Below are positions 1-9,687 of a DNA stretch of 64,000 bases, piece by piece. Numbering within the stretch: position 1 is the first letter of the stretch; every line of letters begins with the position of its first letter. Both the position numbers and the translations under genes were made by a program. Origin of the DNA: Bordetella holmesii ATCC 51541. GTDB lineage: Bacteria; Pseudomonadota; Gammaproteobacteria; Burkholderiales; Burkholderiaceae_B. The notes under the pieces were generated by a model that saw only the letters and a list, made by a program, of their open reading frames with translations, ran no database searches and was not told the DNA's origin. Where the stretch lies: the NCBI GenBank assembly GCA_000612485.1, contig CP007494.1:2046001-2110000 (forward strand), read 5' to 3'.

Positions 1-643
1 CGACCCCGCTGCAGCGGCCAAAGCCGATCTCATCATCACTCTGTTGCGCGAGAAAGACGTGGCGGGTTTGGCCGAACTCGAGCATGCCGAGCCGGCCTTG
101 CAGGCGACGACGCTGCGTGGGCTGGCACTACTGCCGCGTCTGTATGGGCAGATCGACGTCATCGCCCGGGCACGCCAAGAGCTGCCGGCTTTGCCCGCAC
201 TCGTTGCGGCGCTGGATGAGCTCGAGCGCCTGGCTCGGGCGGTGCCCGACGTGGCGCTCGGTCTGGATCTGGCTGATGTTGGCGGCTATGGCTATCACTC
301 GGGGGTGACTTTCGCGCTGTACGCCGAGGGTTGGCATGATGCATTGGTGCGTGGCGGGCGTTACGACGACGTCGGTCGCGCATTCGGCCGGGCTCGCCCG
401 GCTACGGGTTTCAGTCTGGATCTGCGCAAATTGGCAGCCGGGCTGACTCCGGCGGAGCCCGGGCGTGCCATCCGCGCGCCCTGGGGGCAGGACCCCGCCC
501 TGACTGGAGCGGTGCGTGCGCTGCGTCAGTCGGGCGAAATCGTCGTTCAGGTCTTGCCCGGCCACGAGCATGACCAGGACGAGTTCGTTTGCGATCGCGA
601 GCTTGCGCTGCAGGACGGCGCCTGGACGATCAAAGCGCTGTGA
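1..643 (+). CDS. hisZ: ATP phosphoribosyltransferase regulatory subunit HisZ (5' end missing)
   Basis: This is the last ~213 codons of a HisZ protein, a catalytically dead histidyl-tRNA-synthetase paralogue that pairs with short-form HisG in the first step of histidine biosynthesis. The reading frame is open from base 2, so the start lies before the window. Visible class-II synthetase-like motifs are [13 protein letters not shown] and, 20 residues on, [12 protein letters not shown] followed by PATGFSLDL, which corresponds to motif 3 of the fold. HisZ is usually about 385 residues, so a little over half is present. The gene sits directly upstream of purA, a common betaproteobacterial order (hflC-hisZ-purA). 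The family call is confident. Confidence 0.9.
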   Translation, partial: DPAAAAKADLIITLLREKDVAGLAELEHAEPALQATTLRGLALLPRLYGQIDVIARARQELPALPALVAALDELERLARAVPDVALGLDLADVGGYGYHSGVTFALYAEGWHDALVRGGRYDDVGRAFGRARPATGFSLDLRKLAAGLTPAEPGRAIRAPWGQDPALTGAVRALRQSGEIVVQVLPGHEHDQDEFVCDRELALQDGAWTIKAL

Positions 644-649
644 CTAACT

Positions 650-2015
<1,366 letters not shown>

Positions 2016-2077
2016 TCGCCTCGGTTTGGGGCATCCGGCGCTGCGCCACTGGCGCGCGTCGGGTTATTATTACGCAC

Positions 2078-2111
2078 GGCCGCCGCGGCAATTCGCCGCC
2101 GGCGGCCTTTT
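2078..2111 (+). terminator. Intrinsic terminator after purA
   Basis: GGCCGCC at 2078-2084 pairs with GGCGGCC at 2101-2107, with further GC pairing inside the loop. TTTT follows at 2108-2111. It separates purA from the next gene 30 bases downstream. Confidence 0.8.
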
Positions 2112-2140
2112 CGTATTTTCCAGCAGGAGTTTAAGCGCCT

Positions 2141-2680
2141 ATGAGCTCGCCACAAAATGACGACAGCCATGTCTGGGTGACCTGGGACGACTACCACCGA
2201 TTGATCGAGAAACTGGCCCTGCAGGTGTTTCAATCCGGCTGGCAGTTTGACCAGATTCTGTGCCTAGCCCGCGGCGGTGTCCGTGTCGGGGATGTTATGT
2301 CCCGAATTTATGATGTGCCCTTGGGCATATTGGCTACCAGCAGTTATCGCGAGGCCGCCGGCACCAAGCAGGGTGACCTGGATATTGCCCAGTTCATCAC
2401 CATTACCCGCGGCACGTTGGCCGGCCGAGTGTTGCTGGTGGACGACATGGTCGATACCGGTATGACCTTCAATAAGGTGTTCAATCACCTCAAGGAGCAG
2501 TTCCCTGCCATTACCGAGCTCAAGAGCGCGGTGTTGTGGTGGAAGGGACATTCGCAGGTCACTCCCGACTATTTCGTCGATAAGCTGCCGACCAATCCGT
2601 GGATACATCAGCCGTTCGAAGACTACGACAGCCTGCGCCCGCACCAACTCGAGTCCTGGGTGCGCAAGGGTAATCGTTAG
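2141..2680 (+). CDS. Phosphoribosyltransferase (purine-type)
   Basis: A 179-residue type-I phosphoribosyltransferase. The PRPP-binding signature LLVDDMVDTGMTF lies near residues 97-110, and an LARGG motif near 42-46 contributes the pyrophosphate loop. It most resembles the stand-alone xanthine/hypoxanthine-guanine phosphoribosyltransferases that salvage purine bases using PRPP, and its place behind purA fits purine metabolism. Substrate specificity cannot be read from the sequence. A ribosome-binding site (GCAGGAG) lies about 12 bases before the ATG at 2141. The purA terminator lies upstream, so it may have its own promoter or depend on read-through. Confidence 0.85.
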   Translation: MSSPQNDDSHVWVTWDDYHRLIEKLALQVFQSGWQFDQILCLARGGVRVGDVMSRIYDVPLGILATSSYREAAGTKQGDLDIAQFITITRGTLAGRVLLVDDMVDTGMTFNKVFNHLKEQFPAITELKSAVLWWKGHSQVTPDYFVDKLPTNPWIHQPFEDYDSLRPHQLESWVRKGNR

Positions 2681-2699
2681 GGAAGGCCGGGTGGGCCTC

Positions 2700-2729
2700 T
2701 GGTCAAAGCCTGCGCTATCGTGCTAGAAT
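2700..2729 (+). promoter_or_regulatory. Candidate sigma-70 promoter for the RNA unit ahead of rpsU
   Basis: TGGTCA (2700-2705) and TAGAAT (2724-2729) are separated by 18 bases. Transcription would start near 2736, well before any open reading frame, and run into the structured segment that ends at the terminator at 2850-2876. Confidence 0.55.
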
Positions 2730-2735
2730 CACTGG

Positions 2736-2876
2736 TTATCGCTAAACCGAACCTGGCGCTCGTTTCCCGCGTACCGATTAGTCGGCCTCATACTTGGGTG
2801 ACAACGCTACGGAAACAGCCGCGGTGGCTTATGGCCACCCGGGAGCGACCCGGCTAGCCGGGAATGCCGGTTTTTT
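2736..2876 (+). ncRNA. Candidate structured leader or small RNA upstream of rpsU
   Basis: About 140 bases between a plausible promoter and an intrinsic terminator, with no credible coding frame. Several short helices are visible: CCGA-TTAG-TCGG near 2775, GGTGGC...GCCACC near 2824-2839, and overlapping CCGGG/CCCGG arms at 2839-2862 that could form alternative pairings with the terminator stem. I checked it by eye against 6S RNA, SRP RNA, tmRNA and common riboswitch cores and could not match it. It could be a free small RNA or an attenuating 5' leader of rpsU-dnaG-rpoD. Confidence 0.4.
2850..2876 (+). terminator. Intrinsic terminator before rpsU
   Basis: CCGGC (2850-2854) pairs with GCCGG (2866-2870), followed directly by six T at 2871-2876. 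Upstream CCGGG/CCCGG repeats could compete for the same arms. rpsU begins 91 bases further on. Confidence 0.7.
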
Positions 2877-2967
2877 CCTTTGCCTGCAATACGTATTTGT
2901 GGGGAAGGGGGATTGCCGGTTTGGCCAGGTTTGTTAATCAATCGTTATTACCCAAGATACTGAATTT

Positions 2968-3180
2968 ATGCCTATCGTTCGACTGAAGGAAAACGAGCCG
3001 TTTGAAGCCGCTCTGCGTCGCTTCAAGCGCACCATCGAAAAAAACGGTTTGCTCACCGAACTGCGTTCGCGCGAGTTCTATGAGACGCCTACGGCCGAGC
3101 GTAAGCGCAAGCACGCTGCCGCGGTGAAGCGCCATTACAAGCGGATTCGTAGCCAGCAATTGCCCCCGCGCATGTATTGA
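2968..3180 (+). CDS. rpsU: 30S ribosomal protein S21
   Basis: A 70-residue basic protein matching the S21 family over its whole length ([27 protein letters not shown], then a Lys/Arg-rich tail). S21 binds late to the 30S platform and assists base pairing of the anti-Shine-Dalgarno region with mRNA. The gene opens the macromolecular-synthesis cluster: dnaG starts 17 bases after the stop and rpoD follows, coupling ribosome, primase and sigma-factor supply. The ATG at 2968 gives the exact family N-terminus. Confidence 0.97.
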   Translation: MPIVRLKENEPFEAALRRFKRTIEKNGLLTELRSREFYETPTAERKRKHAAAVKRHYKRIRSQQLPPRMY

Positions 3181-3197
3181 TCTGATTCCCGAATCTA

Positions 3198-5246
3198 TTG
3201 ATTCCTGAATCGTTCATACAAGATTTGCTCGCCCGGGTCGACGTAGTCGACGTTATCGGGCGATATGTGCAGTTGCGCAAGGGCGGGGCCAACCTGCTTG
3301 GCCTGTGCCCCTTTCACAACGAGAAAAGCCCGTCTTTTACCGTCAGTCCAACCAAACAGTTTTATCACTGCTTCGGTTGTGGAGCCCATGGTAGCGCCAT
3401 CACCTTTTTGATGGAGCACACGGGTGCGAATTTCCCCGAGGCCGTGCGTACGCTCGCCGCCTCGGCGGGAATGACGGTTCCCGAAGAATCTCGCAGCCCA
3501 CGCCAGCAAGCCGAATCGGCTCGCCGCAAAGCCGAGGTTTCGCGTCATACCCAGGTTCTCGATGCCGCCCAGGCGCATTATTTGCGGCTGCTTCGCAGCT
3601 CGCCGGACGCCATCGCCTATCTGAAGCAGCGGGGGTTGACCGGGTCTGTCGCCAAGGCCTTTGGTCTGGGATGGGCTGGCACCGATCGGCATGGCCTGGC
3701 CAAAGTATTCGACAACTACGATGATCCGACGCTGGTAGAGGCCGGCCTGGTAATCGAGTCGGAGGATGGGCGGCGTTATGACCGCTTCCGGGAACGCGTC
3801 ATGTTCCCCATCCGCAATACGCGGGGTAGCCTGATTGGCTTTGGTGGCCGGATAATCGGCAAGGGCGAGCCCAAGTACCTCAACTCACCGGAGACGCCGG
3901 TCTTCAGCAAAGGTCATGAGCTCTATGGCCTGTGGGAGGCTCGGCTAGCCATCCGCCAGGAAGGCGTGGTGATTGTCGTTGAAGGCTATATGGATGTGGT
4001 CGGCTTGGCGCAGTTGGGCATTGGTAATGCCGTAGCTACGCTGGGTACGTCGACGACGCCAGACCACGTCAAGAAACTTCTGCGCACCAGCGACAAAGTC
4101 GTTTTCAGTTTTGATGGCGACGCTGCCGGACGGCGTGCGGCGTGGCGGGCGTTACAGGCATGTCTGCCCGTCTTGCGCGACGATATTGCCATTCGTTTTC
4201 TCTTTCTGCCGGCCGAGCACGACCCGGACTCCTATGTGCGGGAGTTTGGTGCCGAAGCGTTTCGCGAGCAGATGGGGCAGGCCAGCGCCTTATCGAGGTT
4301 TTTGCTCGACGAGCTGGCCTCTCGCCACAATCTGGGCGAGGCCGAAGGGCGGGCCAGTTGCCTGCATGAGGCCAAGCCTTTGTTGGCGGGTATTCCGGAA
4401 TGCGGGTTGAAGACGCAGATCGAGCGCGAGTTGGCCAGGCTGGTGCAACTGACGCCTGAGGAAATGAGCCAGGCGCTGGCGCAATTTGCCGCACAAATGC
4501 AGGCTCAGGCGGCGGCTCGTCAGCAGGTGCAGGCGGGTCAGATGCCTGCGGAGACGGTGATGCCGGCCGTCGTTGGCCGCAGCGATAGCGCCGTACGCGT
4601 CGATGAGCCGCCACCCGATTGGGCCTATGAGCCTATTTCCGATGCAGATCACGACGTGTACTCCGTGGGTGCTATGGGTGATGGGGGCGGCTGGCACAGC
4701 GGCAGCAAGCCGCAGGCGGGATACAAGTCCCGCGGCGACTGGAAAGGCAAGGGCGAGCGCAAAGGTGACTGGAAAGGACGTGGACGCCGGGATGATGTTG
4801 GCGGCTACGAAGGCCGGCGGGTCATGCCTTCGCTGGCCCGGCGGTTGTTGTGCCTGTTGTTGGCGCATCCCGAGTTGGTCGACACCATGGGTGATCAGCA
4901 ACTTGAAGTCATCGACCATGGCCCCAATCTAGGTCTTGTACGCGACCTGATCGTCTTGGCCCAGGCCAGCGGAGCACGCCATGTCGGCGCGCTCATGGAG
5001 GCTGCCGATCCGGATTCGGACCTTTATGTCGTGCTAAAGGGCTTGCGCGCCGACATGATGGCCCAGGAGGATCTTCCCGAGCCGCTGACGGAGTGGAACG
5101 ACGCGTTGCGTCGTATCGAGATCGATATCTTGCGCGGTGATATGACGAGTCTGGTCAACGAAGGTCTGCAGACGGAGGAGGCGCGCAAGCGTTATGCCGA
5201 ACTCCGCCAGCGTTTGGCGGTCTTAAGTACAGCGGGTTTGCGATAA
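3198..5246 (+). CDS. dnaG: DNA primase
   Basis: DnaG synthesises RNA primers at the replication fork. Domains in order: the CHC2 zinc-binding domain (LCPFHNEKSPSF then FYHCFGCG, residues ~36-64), the RNA-polymerase/Toprim core (VVEGYMDVVGLAQLG near 260, then FSFDGDAAGRRAA), and a C-terminal helicase-interaction domain. The TTG at 3198 is chosen because it gives the family start MIPESFIQDLLARVDVVDVI; no ATG fits. At 682 residues it is a little longer than many homologues because of a Gly/Lys/Arg-rich linker around residues 505-540 (repeated GDWKGKGERKGDWKG pattern). It lies between rpsU and rpoD. Confidence 0.96.
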   Translation: MIPESFIQDLLARVDVVDVIGRYVQLRKGGANLLGLCPFHNEKSPSFTVSPTKQFYHCFGCGAHGSAITFLMEHTGANFPEAVRTLAASAGMTVPEESRSPRQQAESARRKAEVSRHTQVLDAAQAHYLRLLRSSPDAIAYLKQRGLTGSVAKAFGLGWAGTDRHGLAKVFDNYDDPTLVEAGLVIESEDGRRYDRFRERVMFPIRNTRGSLIGFGGRIIGKGEPKYLNSPETPVFSKGHELYGLWEARLAIRQEGVVIVVEGYMDVVGLAQLGIGNAVATLGTSTTPDHVKKLLRTSDKVVFSFDGDAAGRRAAWRALQACLPVLRDDIAIRFLFLPAEHDPDSYVREFGAEAFREQMGQASALSRFLLDELASRHNLGEAEGRASCLHEAKPLLAGIPECGLKTQIERELARLVQLTPEEMSQALAQFAAQMQAQAAARQQVQAGQMPAETVMPAVVGRSDSAVRVDEPPPDWAYEPISDADHDVYSVGAMGDGGGWHSGSKPQAGYKSRGDWKGKGERKGDWKGRGRRDDVGGYEGRRVMPSLARRLLCLLLAHPELVDTMGDQQLEVIDHGPNLGLVRDLIVLAQASGARHVGALMEAADPDSDLYVVLKGLRADMMAQEDLPEPLTEWNDALRRIEIDILRGDMTSLVNEGLQTEEARKRYAELRQRLAVLSTAGLR

Positions 5247-5912
5247 AAGTACGGTAAAATTTAGGGTTTTTCTTCAAGCGCCTTGATGGCGGCATGAGTG
5301 GCGCGCTGCATACCGCTACGTCTGCTGCAATTGCCGTGGCTTTTGAGCAGAAAATTCGAATTCTCGTAGATCGGTCTCAAATTTGAGCCGGTTTGCAATG
5401 TTGGAAGGGCGTTTGCCAGTATGTGGGGGCGCCTGGCAGTAGAGCACAGCAGTGGTTTTTGTGCGGCAGGCTGGTATTGCGTCAGGTAAGTGCGCATACT
5501 TGTGTGATGCGAACCTGTTTATTTGATGGGCGCGCCGCGCCGAACCATTGTATTTAGTATCGATAGCTAGAAGGTGGGTCGTGCAATTCACGTCCGTCCG
5601 GCTGGTGGCATCGAGGTTGGACGTTGAGTCCGTATGGCAAGCGAGGAGGGCCTTGGCCCCCGCTTAGCCCCGCCTGTAGCAGGCAACGACAGCGTTCCCG
5701 ATGTCCTGGCCGGATAGTCATGGATGAAACTGCGACTTGGACGATTTCCGGGCCCGAGGGCCAGAGGAAAGCTTCCGGGGCTATAAGGCCTGATCCGCGC
5801 CCAACGCGGACTTGCGGTTTCTGCCTGTCCCACCCGTTTTACCCGCCAACCGGCCCCGTCCGGCGCGCGGTGCACCAAACCCCAACGGGTTGCGACGACT
5901 ACGGAAGCGACT
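5247..5912 (+). other. Gene-free interval between dnaG and rpoD with palindromes
   Basis: No convincing gene is found in these 666 bases; short open frames lack family features. The GC content drops locally near 5250-5560. Two adjacent perfect palindromes stand out: AATTCGAATT (5353-5362) and CTCAAATTTGAG (5376-5387). A TAAAAT hexamer lies just after dnaG, and a TATTTAGTAT stretch near 5549-5560 could serve as a -10 region. The most economical reading is the rpoD control region, perhaps including a heat-shock or repressor site, but no specific factor can be named. Confidence 0.5.
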
Positions 5913-8182
5913 ATGACCAAATCCACCGGCAAAACCTCATCTGCGATCGAAGCGGCTGACGCCTCCTCCACGACGGCTTCTAAGCGGGCCGTCAGCATGG
6001 CGGCGGAAAAAGCGCCCGCCAAGACGGCGGTGAAGGTCGCCAAGACCGCAACCAAGACAGCGGCCAAAAAGGCTGCCAAGCCGGCTGCTGCTGCAGGTGA
6101 AAAAACTACCAAGGTACGAGCCAAGAAGGCCGAAGACAAACTGGCTGATCTGGTCGGCGCGCCCGCTGCAGGGCGTGTGCCCAGCGGCCGTCGCCCCGGA
6201 CGCCCGGCCAAGAATGCCAACAACGATAGCGACTCCTTTGACGATGCAATGGACGGCGAAGGCGAAGTCGTGCCTGACTTCAAGCCGGCCAAGCGTGGAG
6301 GCAAGCGTGGCAAGGGAGATCCCAAAGAGCTCCTGGCCCGCGGCCCCGTCTCGCCCGAGGAATATGAAGCTCGCCGCAACCGCCTCAAGCAGCTGATCAA
6401 GCTGGGCAAAGACCGCGGCTACCTTACTTACGGCGAAATCAACGATCATCTGCCAGACGATCTGGTCGACGCCGAGGCCATCGACGGCATCATCAGTACC
6501 TTCAGCGACATGGGTATCTCGGTCTATGACCAAGCCCCGGACGCCGAAACGCTGCTGATGAGCGAAAACGCGCCTGTGGCTTCCAACGACGACGACGTCG
6601 AGGATGAGGCCGAAGCCGCGCTGACTACGGTTGATTCTGACTTCGGCCGCACCACCGACCCTGTGCGTATGTACATGCGCGAAATGGGCTCGGTAGAGTT
6701 GCTCACGCGTGAAGGCGAAATTGAAATCGCCAAGCGAATCGAAGATGGCCTCAAGCACATGGTCATGGCCATTTCCGCTTGTCCCACTACCATCAACGAA
6801 ATCCTTGCCCATGCCACCCGCGTGCGCGAAAGCCAGGCGCAGATCGACGAGGTCGTCGACGGTCTGGTCGATCCGGAAGACGGCGAAGAGTACGCTGGCG
6901 CGGGTGTGAGCGCCGACGAAGACGAGGGCGATGATGGCCCGGCCGGCGGCATGTCCAGCAAGCAGCTGGAAGACCTGCGCGTCAAGGCCTTGGCTAAGTT
7001 CGATGAGGTGTCCAAGCAGTTCGATCGCATGCGCCAGTCGTACGAAAAAGACGGCTATCGCTCCGAAATCTACGTCACGGCCCAGGAGACCATCCAGAAC
7101 GAGCTGATGGGTATCCGCTTCACGGCCAAGATGGTCGAGAAGCTGGCCGATACGCTGCGCAACCAGGTCGAAGAGGTTCGTCAGCTCGAGCGTGCCGTGC
7201 TCCACACCTGCGTGGATCGTGCCGGCATGCCGCGCTCGCACTTCCTGAAAGTCTTCCCCGGCAACGAAACCAATCTGCAGTGGATCATCGAGGAGGTGGC
7301 TGCGGGTCACCCCTATGCCGAGACACTGGAACGCCAGATCCCAGCCGTGCAGGAGTTGCAGCAAAAGCTTATTGACCTGCAAACGCGCGTCGTGCTGCCG
7401 CTCAAGGACCTCAAGGATGTCAATAAGCGCATGGCCACTGGCGAAGCCAAGGCTCGCAAGGCCAAGCGCGAAATGACCGAGGCCAACTTGCGCCTGGTCA
7501 TCTCCATTGCCAAGAAGTACACCAACCGAGGTCTGCAGTTCCTGGATCTGATCCAGGAAGGCAACATCGGTTTGATGAAGGCGGTGGATAAGTTCGAATA
7601 CCGCCGTGGCTATAAGTTCTCGACCTATGCCACCTGGTGGATTCGCCAGGCCATTACGCGTTCTATCGCCGACCAGGCGCGTACCATCCGTATCCCGGTT
7701 CACATGATCGAAACGATCAACAAGATGAACCGGATCAGCCGTCAGATTCTGCAGGAAACGGGTGCCGAGCCCGATCCGGCAACTCTGGCGCAGAAGATGG
7801 ACATGCCTGAGGATAAAATCCGGAAGATCCTGAAGATCGCCAAAGAACCGATCTCCATGGAAACGCCGATCGGCGACGATGATGACTCACATCTGGGTGA
7901 TTTCATCGAGGATACGTCGACCCTGGCGCCTTCGGACGCGGCGCTGCATGGTTCCATGCGCGATGTCGTCAAAGAAGTGTTAGACTCCCTGACCCGCGTG
8001 AAGCCAAGGTTTTGCGCATGCGTTTTGGTATCGAAATGAGTACCGACCAGACGCTCGAGGAAGTTGGTAAACAATTTGACGTCACCCGCGAGCGGATTCG
8101 TCAGATCGAGGCTAAGGCACTGCGCAAATTGCGCCACCCCAGCCGCGCCGACAAGCTCAAGAGCTTCCTGGAAGGGCAGTAA
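5913..8182 (+). CDS. rpoD: Primary sigma factor RpoD (sigma-70), apparent frameshift near the 3' end
   Basis: RpoD directs RNA polymerase to housekeeping promoters. An Ala/Lys-rich N-terminal extension (residues ~15-60) precedes region 1.1. Region 1.2 ([22 protein letters not shown]), regions 2.1-2.4 ([26 protein letters not shown]... then [22 protein letters not shown]) and region 3 follow. After residue ~693 the frame breaks: CTGACCCGCGTGAAGCC would need one more C in the CCC at 7993-7995 to read [14 protein letters not shown]. Downstream, in the shifted frame, an intact region 4 ([29 protein letters not shown]) runs to a TAA at 8180-8182. Without the extra C the protein stops at 8039 and lacks region 4. 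The gene should be essential, so a base-call error is the likeliest cause. Confidence 0.93.
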
Positions 8183-8189
8183 GTTTTAA

Positions 8190-8267
<78 letters not shown>

Positions 8268-8276
8268 AGAAAGACG

Positions 8277-8306
8277 CGGGTCTCGGAGTAATCCGAGACC
8301 CGTTTT
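8277..8306 (+). terminator. Intrinsic terminator after the tRNA
   Basis: CGGGTCTCGGA (8277-8287) pairs perfectly with TCCGAGACCCG (8292-8302) around a GTAA loop, followed by TTTT. It closes the rpoD-tRNA transcription unit. Confidence 0.9.
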
Positions 8307-8354
8307 CTTTTCCGCAATCTCCGACACTACCTCGTAAATGGGGACGGTCATTCA

Positions 8355-8484
8355 TCAGACCCGGTTGATTACGCCATTCCAACCGCATTGGGCCAAGACC
8401 CGCATACGGTAATTCTCAACGTTTCTAAAGCCGTAAGCCCGGCGAGAGAGCATCTCCATTTTTGTATGGAAGCCTTCGGTGATG
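8355..8484 (-). pseudogene. C-terminal remnant of an ISL3-type transposase
   Basis: Read on the minus strand from 8483 to the TGA at 8355-8357 this gives about 42 residues, including TEGFHTKMEMLSRRAYGFRNVENYR and LAQCGWNG, then the stop. That tail is typical of ISL3-family transposases; the intact IS1001 transposase in this window has the parallel sequence VEGINNTIKVIKRRAYGYRDQEYF. The rest of the element is gone: its interior ends exactly where the IS407-like element begins at 8485. The family assignment rests on this short tail only. Confidence 0.65.
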
Positions 8485-8538
8485 TGACCTGCTCCCCGTG
8501 ATTAGTACGAAATCGATGTAGAGTCCGTTCCCAAAGGA

Positions 8539-8805
8539 ATGGCAATGAAGAAACGATTTACGGAAGAGCAAATCATCGGCGTGCTCAAGGAAGCCGATGC
8601 AGGTGCCAAGCCCGCAGAGTTGTGCCGCAAGCACGGAATCTCCGAGGCAACGTACTACAACTGGAAGGCGAAGTTCGGTGGCATGACGGTGTCGGACGCT
8701 CAGAGGCTCAAGGAGCTGGAGCAGGAGAACAACAAGCTCAAGAAGCTGTTGGCCGAGTCGATGCTGGACAAGGCGGCGCTTCAGGATCTGCTAAGCCGAA
8801 AGTAG
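8539..8805 (+). CDS. IS407-group transposase OrfA
   Basis: An 88-residue protein with the HTH_8/IS3-OrfA fold: MKKRFTEEQIIGVLKEADAG, CRKHGISEATYYNWKAKFGG and a C-terminal leucine-rich coiled coil (LKELEQENNKLKKLLAESMLDK). OrfA provides DNA recognition and is normally extended into OrfB by -1 frameshifting at its 3' end. OrfB here lies in exactly that -1 frame. This reading frame is intact, but with OrfB internally deleted it is unlikely to support transposition. Confidence 0.88.
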   Translation: MAMKKRFTEEQIIGVLKEADAGAKPAELCRKHGISEATYYNWKAKFGGMTVSDAQRLKELEQENNKLKKLLAESMLDKAALQDLLSRK

Positions 8806-9398
8806 TCAGCCCGCAGGCCAAACGCGAGGCGGTCAGGACATTAATGACCGAGCGCGTGGTTCGCCCAGCGGCAATCGCGCCGAATCAGAGTTGGTCAATG
8901 GACTTTGTGGCCGACGGCCTAGCCTATGGCCGCCGATTCCGCTGTTTGACTATCGTCGATGACTACACTCGCGAATGCCTGGCCATCGAGGTCGATACGT
9001 CGTTGCCGGGACTGCGTGTTGCCATGGTGCTGCAACGGCTGGCGGAGATGCGTGGCCTGCCGCGATCTATTACCGTGGACAACGGGCCAGAGTTCGCCGG
9101 AAGAGCCTTGGACGCCTGGGCCTACCAAGCAGGCGTAAAGCTGTCGTTTATTCGGCCGGGTAAGCCGGTGGAGAACGCTTATATCGAAAGTTTCAACGGC
9201 AAGTTCCGCGACGAATGCCTTAACGAGCACTGGTTCTTGTCCCTGCGACAGGCTAAAAGCTTGATCGAAAACTGGCGAGTCGAGTACAATACCGATCGGC
9301 CTCACAGCGCGCTCGGATATTTAACGCCGGCGCAATTCGTGCAGGCTCATCAGAAAGAAGGTCTTTTACCCCTGGGCTCTATGTCGGTGCCGTACTAA
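8790..9398 (+). pseudogene. IS407-group transposase OrfB, internally deleted
   Basis: The frame begins VVSPQAKREAVRTLMTER, the normal OrfB start, then jumps directly to VVRPAAIAPNQSWSMDFVADG at the catalytic core. The HTH_21 region that normally lies between, about 100 residues, is missing. The join near 8850-8858 falls at GAGCGC, a short sequence likely present on both sides, which suggests deletion between microhomologies. The first DDE aspartate (WSMDF), the second (TVDNGPEF) and the glutamate (YIESFNGKFRDECL) remain. The frame is otherwise open to the stop at 9398. Confidence 0.82.
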
Positions 9399-9414
9399 AT
9401 CTGGGGGCAGGTCA

Positions 9415-9542
9415 GTTCGAATCGGAGCGGTTGTCTTTATGACGGTAAGTACGAAGCCGGCGAGCGAGATTATGCGGAGCGGGAGGCGCGGCGTCTGAAT
9501 CTGGCGGAGGTTGCGCGCCTGCGCCGGGAGTTTGGCAAATGA
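9415..9542 (+). pseudogene. C-terminal fragment of an unidentified protein cut off by the IS
   Basis: Immediately after the IS right end a frame runs for about 41 residues to a TGA, reading SGCLYDGKYEAGERDYAERE then ARRLNLAEVARLRREFGK. It has no start codon in frame and strong coding-like composition (amphipathic, Glu/Arg-rich). It is therefore most likely the 3' end of a gene whose 5' part was lost when the neighbouring elements recombined. I do not recognise the family. Confidence 0.5.
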
Positions 9543-9687
9543 ACCGCGTTCAGTCGCGTGCATGCCGGAGCGCAGGAGCGAGCAGCGGGATCCGCCATCT
9601 CTGGCTGAGCGCGACGTTGTCGTTCGGCCAGGTGCGAAGGGGCCTTCCCCCTGCCACCGAAAATGGCGGATGCCGTCTTAGTCGATA

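Larger units (their letters stand above)
8485..9414 (+). mobile_element. IS3-family, IS407-group insertion sequence with internal deletion
   Basis: Terminal inverted repeats are TGACCTGCTCCCCGTGATTA at the left end and its near-complement at the right (reverse complement TGACCTGCCCCCAGATTTAG), matching at most positions. It carries the two-frame orfA/orfB arrangement of IS3 elements. The element is only 930 bp, whereas IS407-group members are about 1.2 kb; roughly 300 bp are missing inside orfB. The four bases flanking each end (GATG at left, GTTC at right) do not form the expected 4-bp target duplication. The copy therefore marks a recombination or deletion junction rather than a simple insertion. 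Confidence 0.88.

Noticed and set aside
2736..2876. 6S RNA, SRP RNA or a known riboswitch at the segment before rpsU
   Set aside because: The SRP core (GGTCAGG ... GGAAGCAGCC) and the 6S architecture are not present, and no riboswitch core I know matches. I left it as an unidentified structured RNA candidate.
5588..6409. Minus-strand 273-codon frame across the dnaG-rpoD gap
   Set aside because: It runs antisense into the rpoD N-terminus, is Ser/Ala/Arg-rich without motifs and lacks a ribosome site; not supported as a gene.
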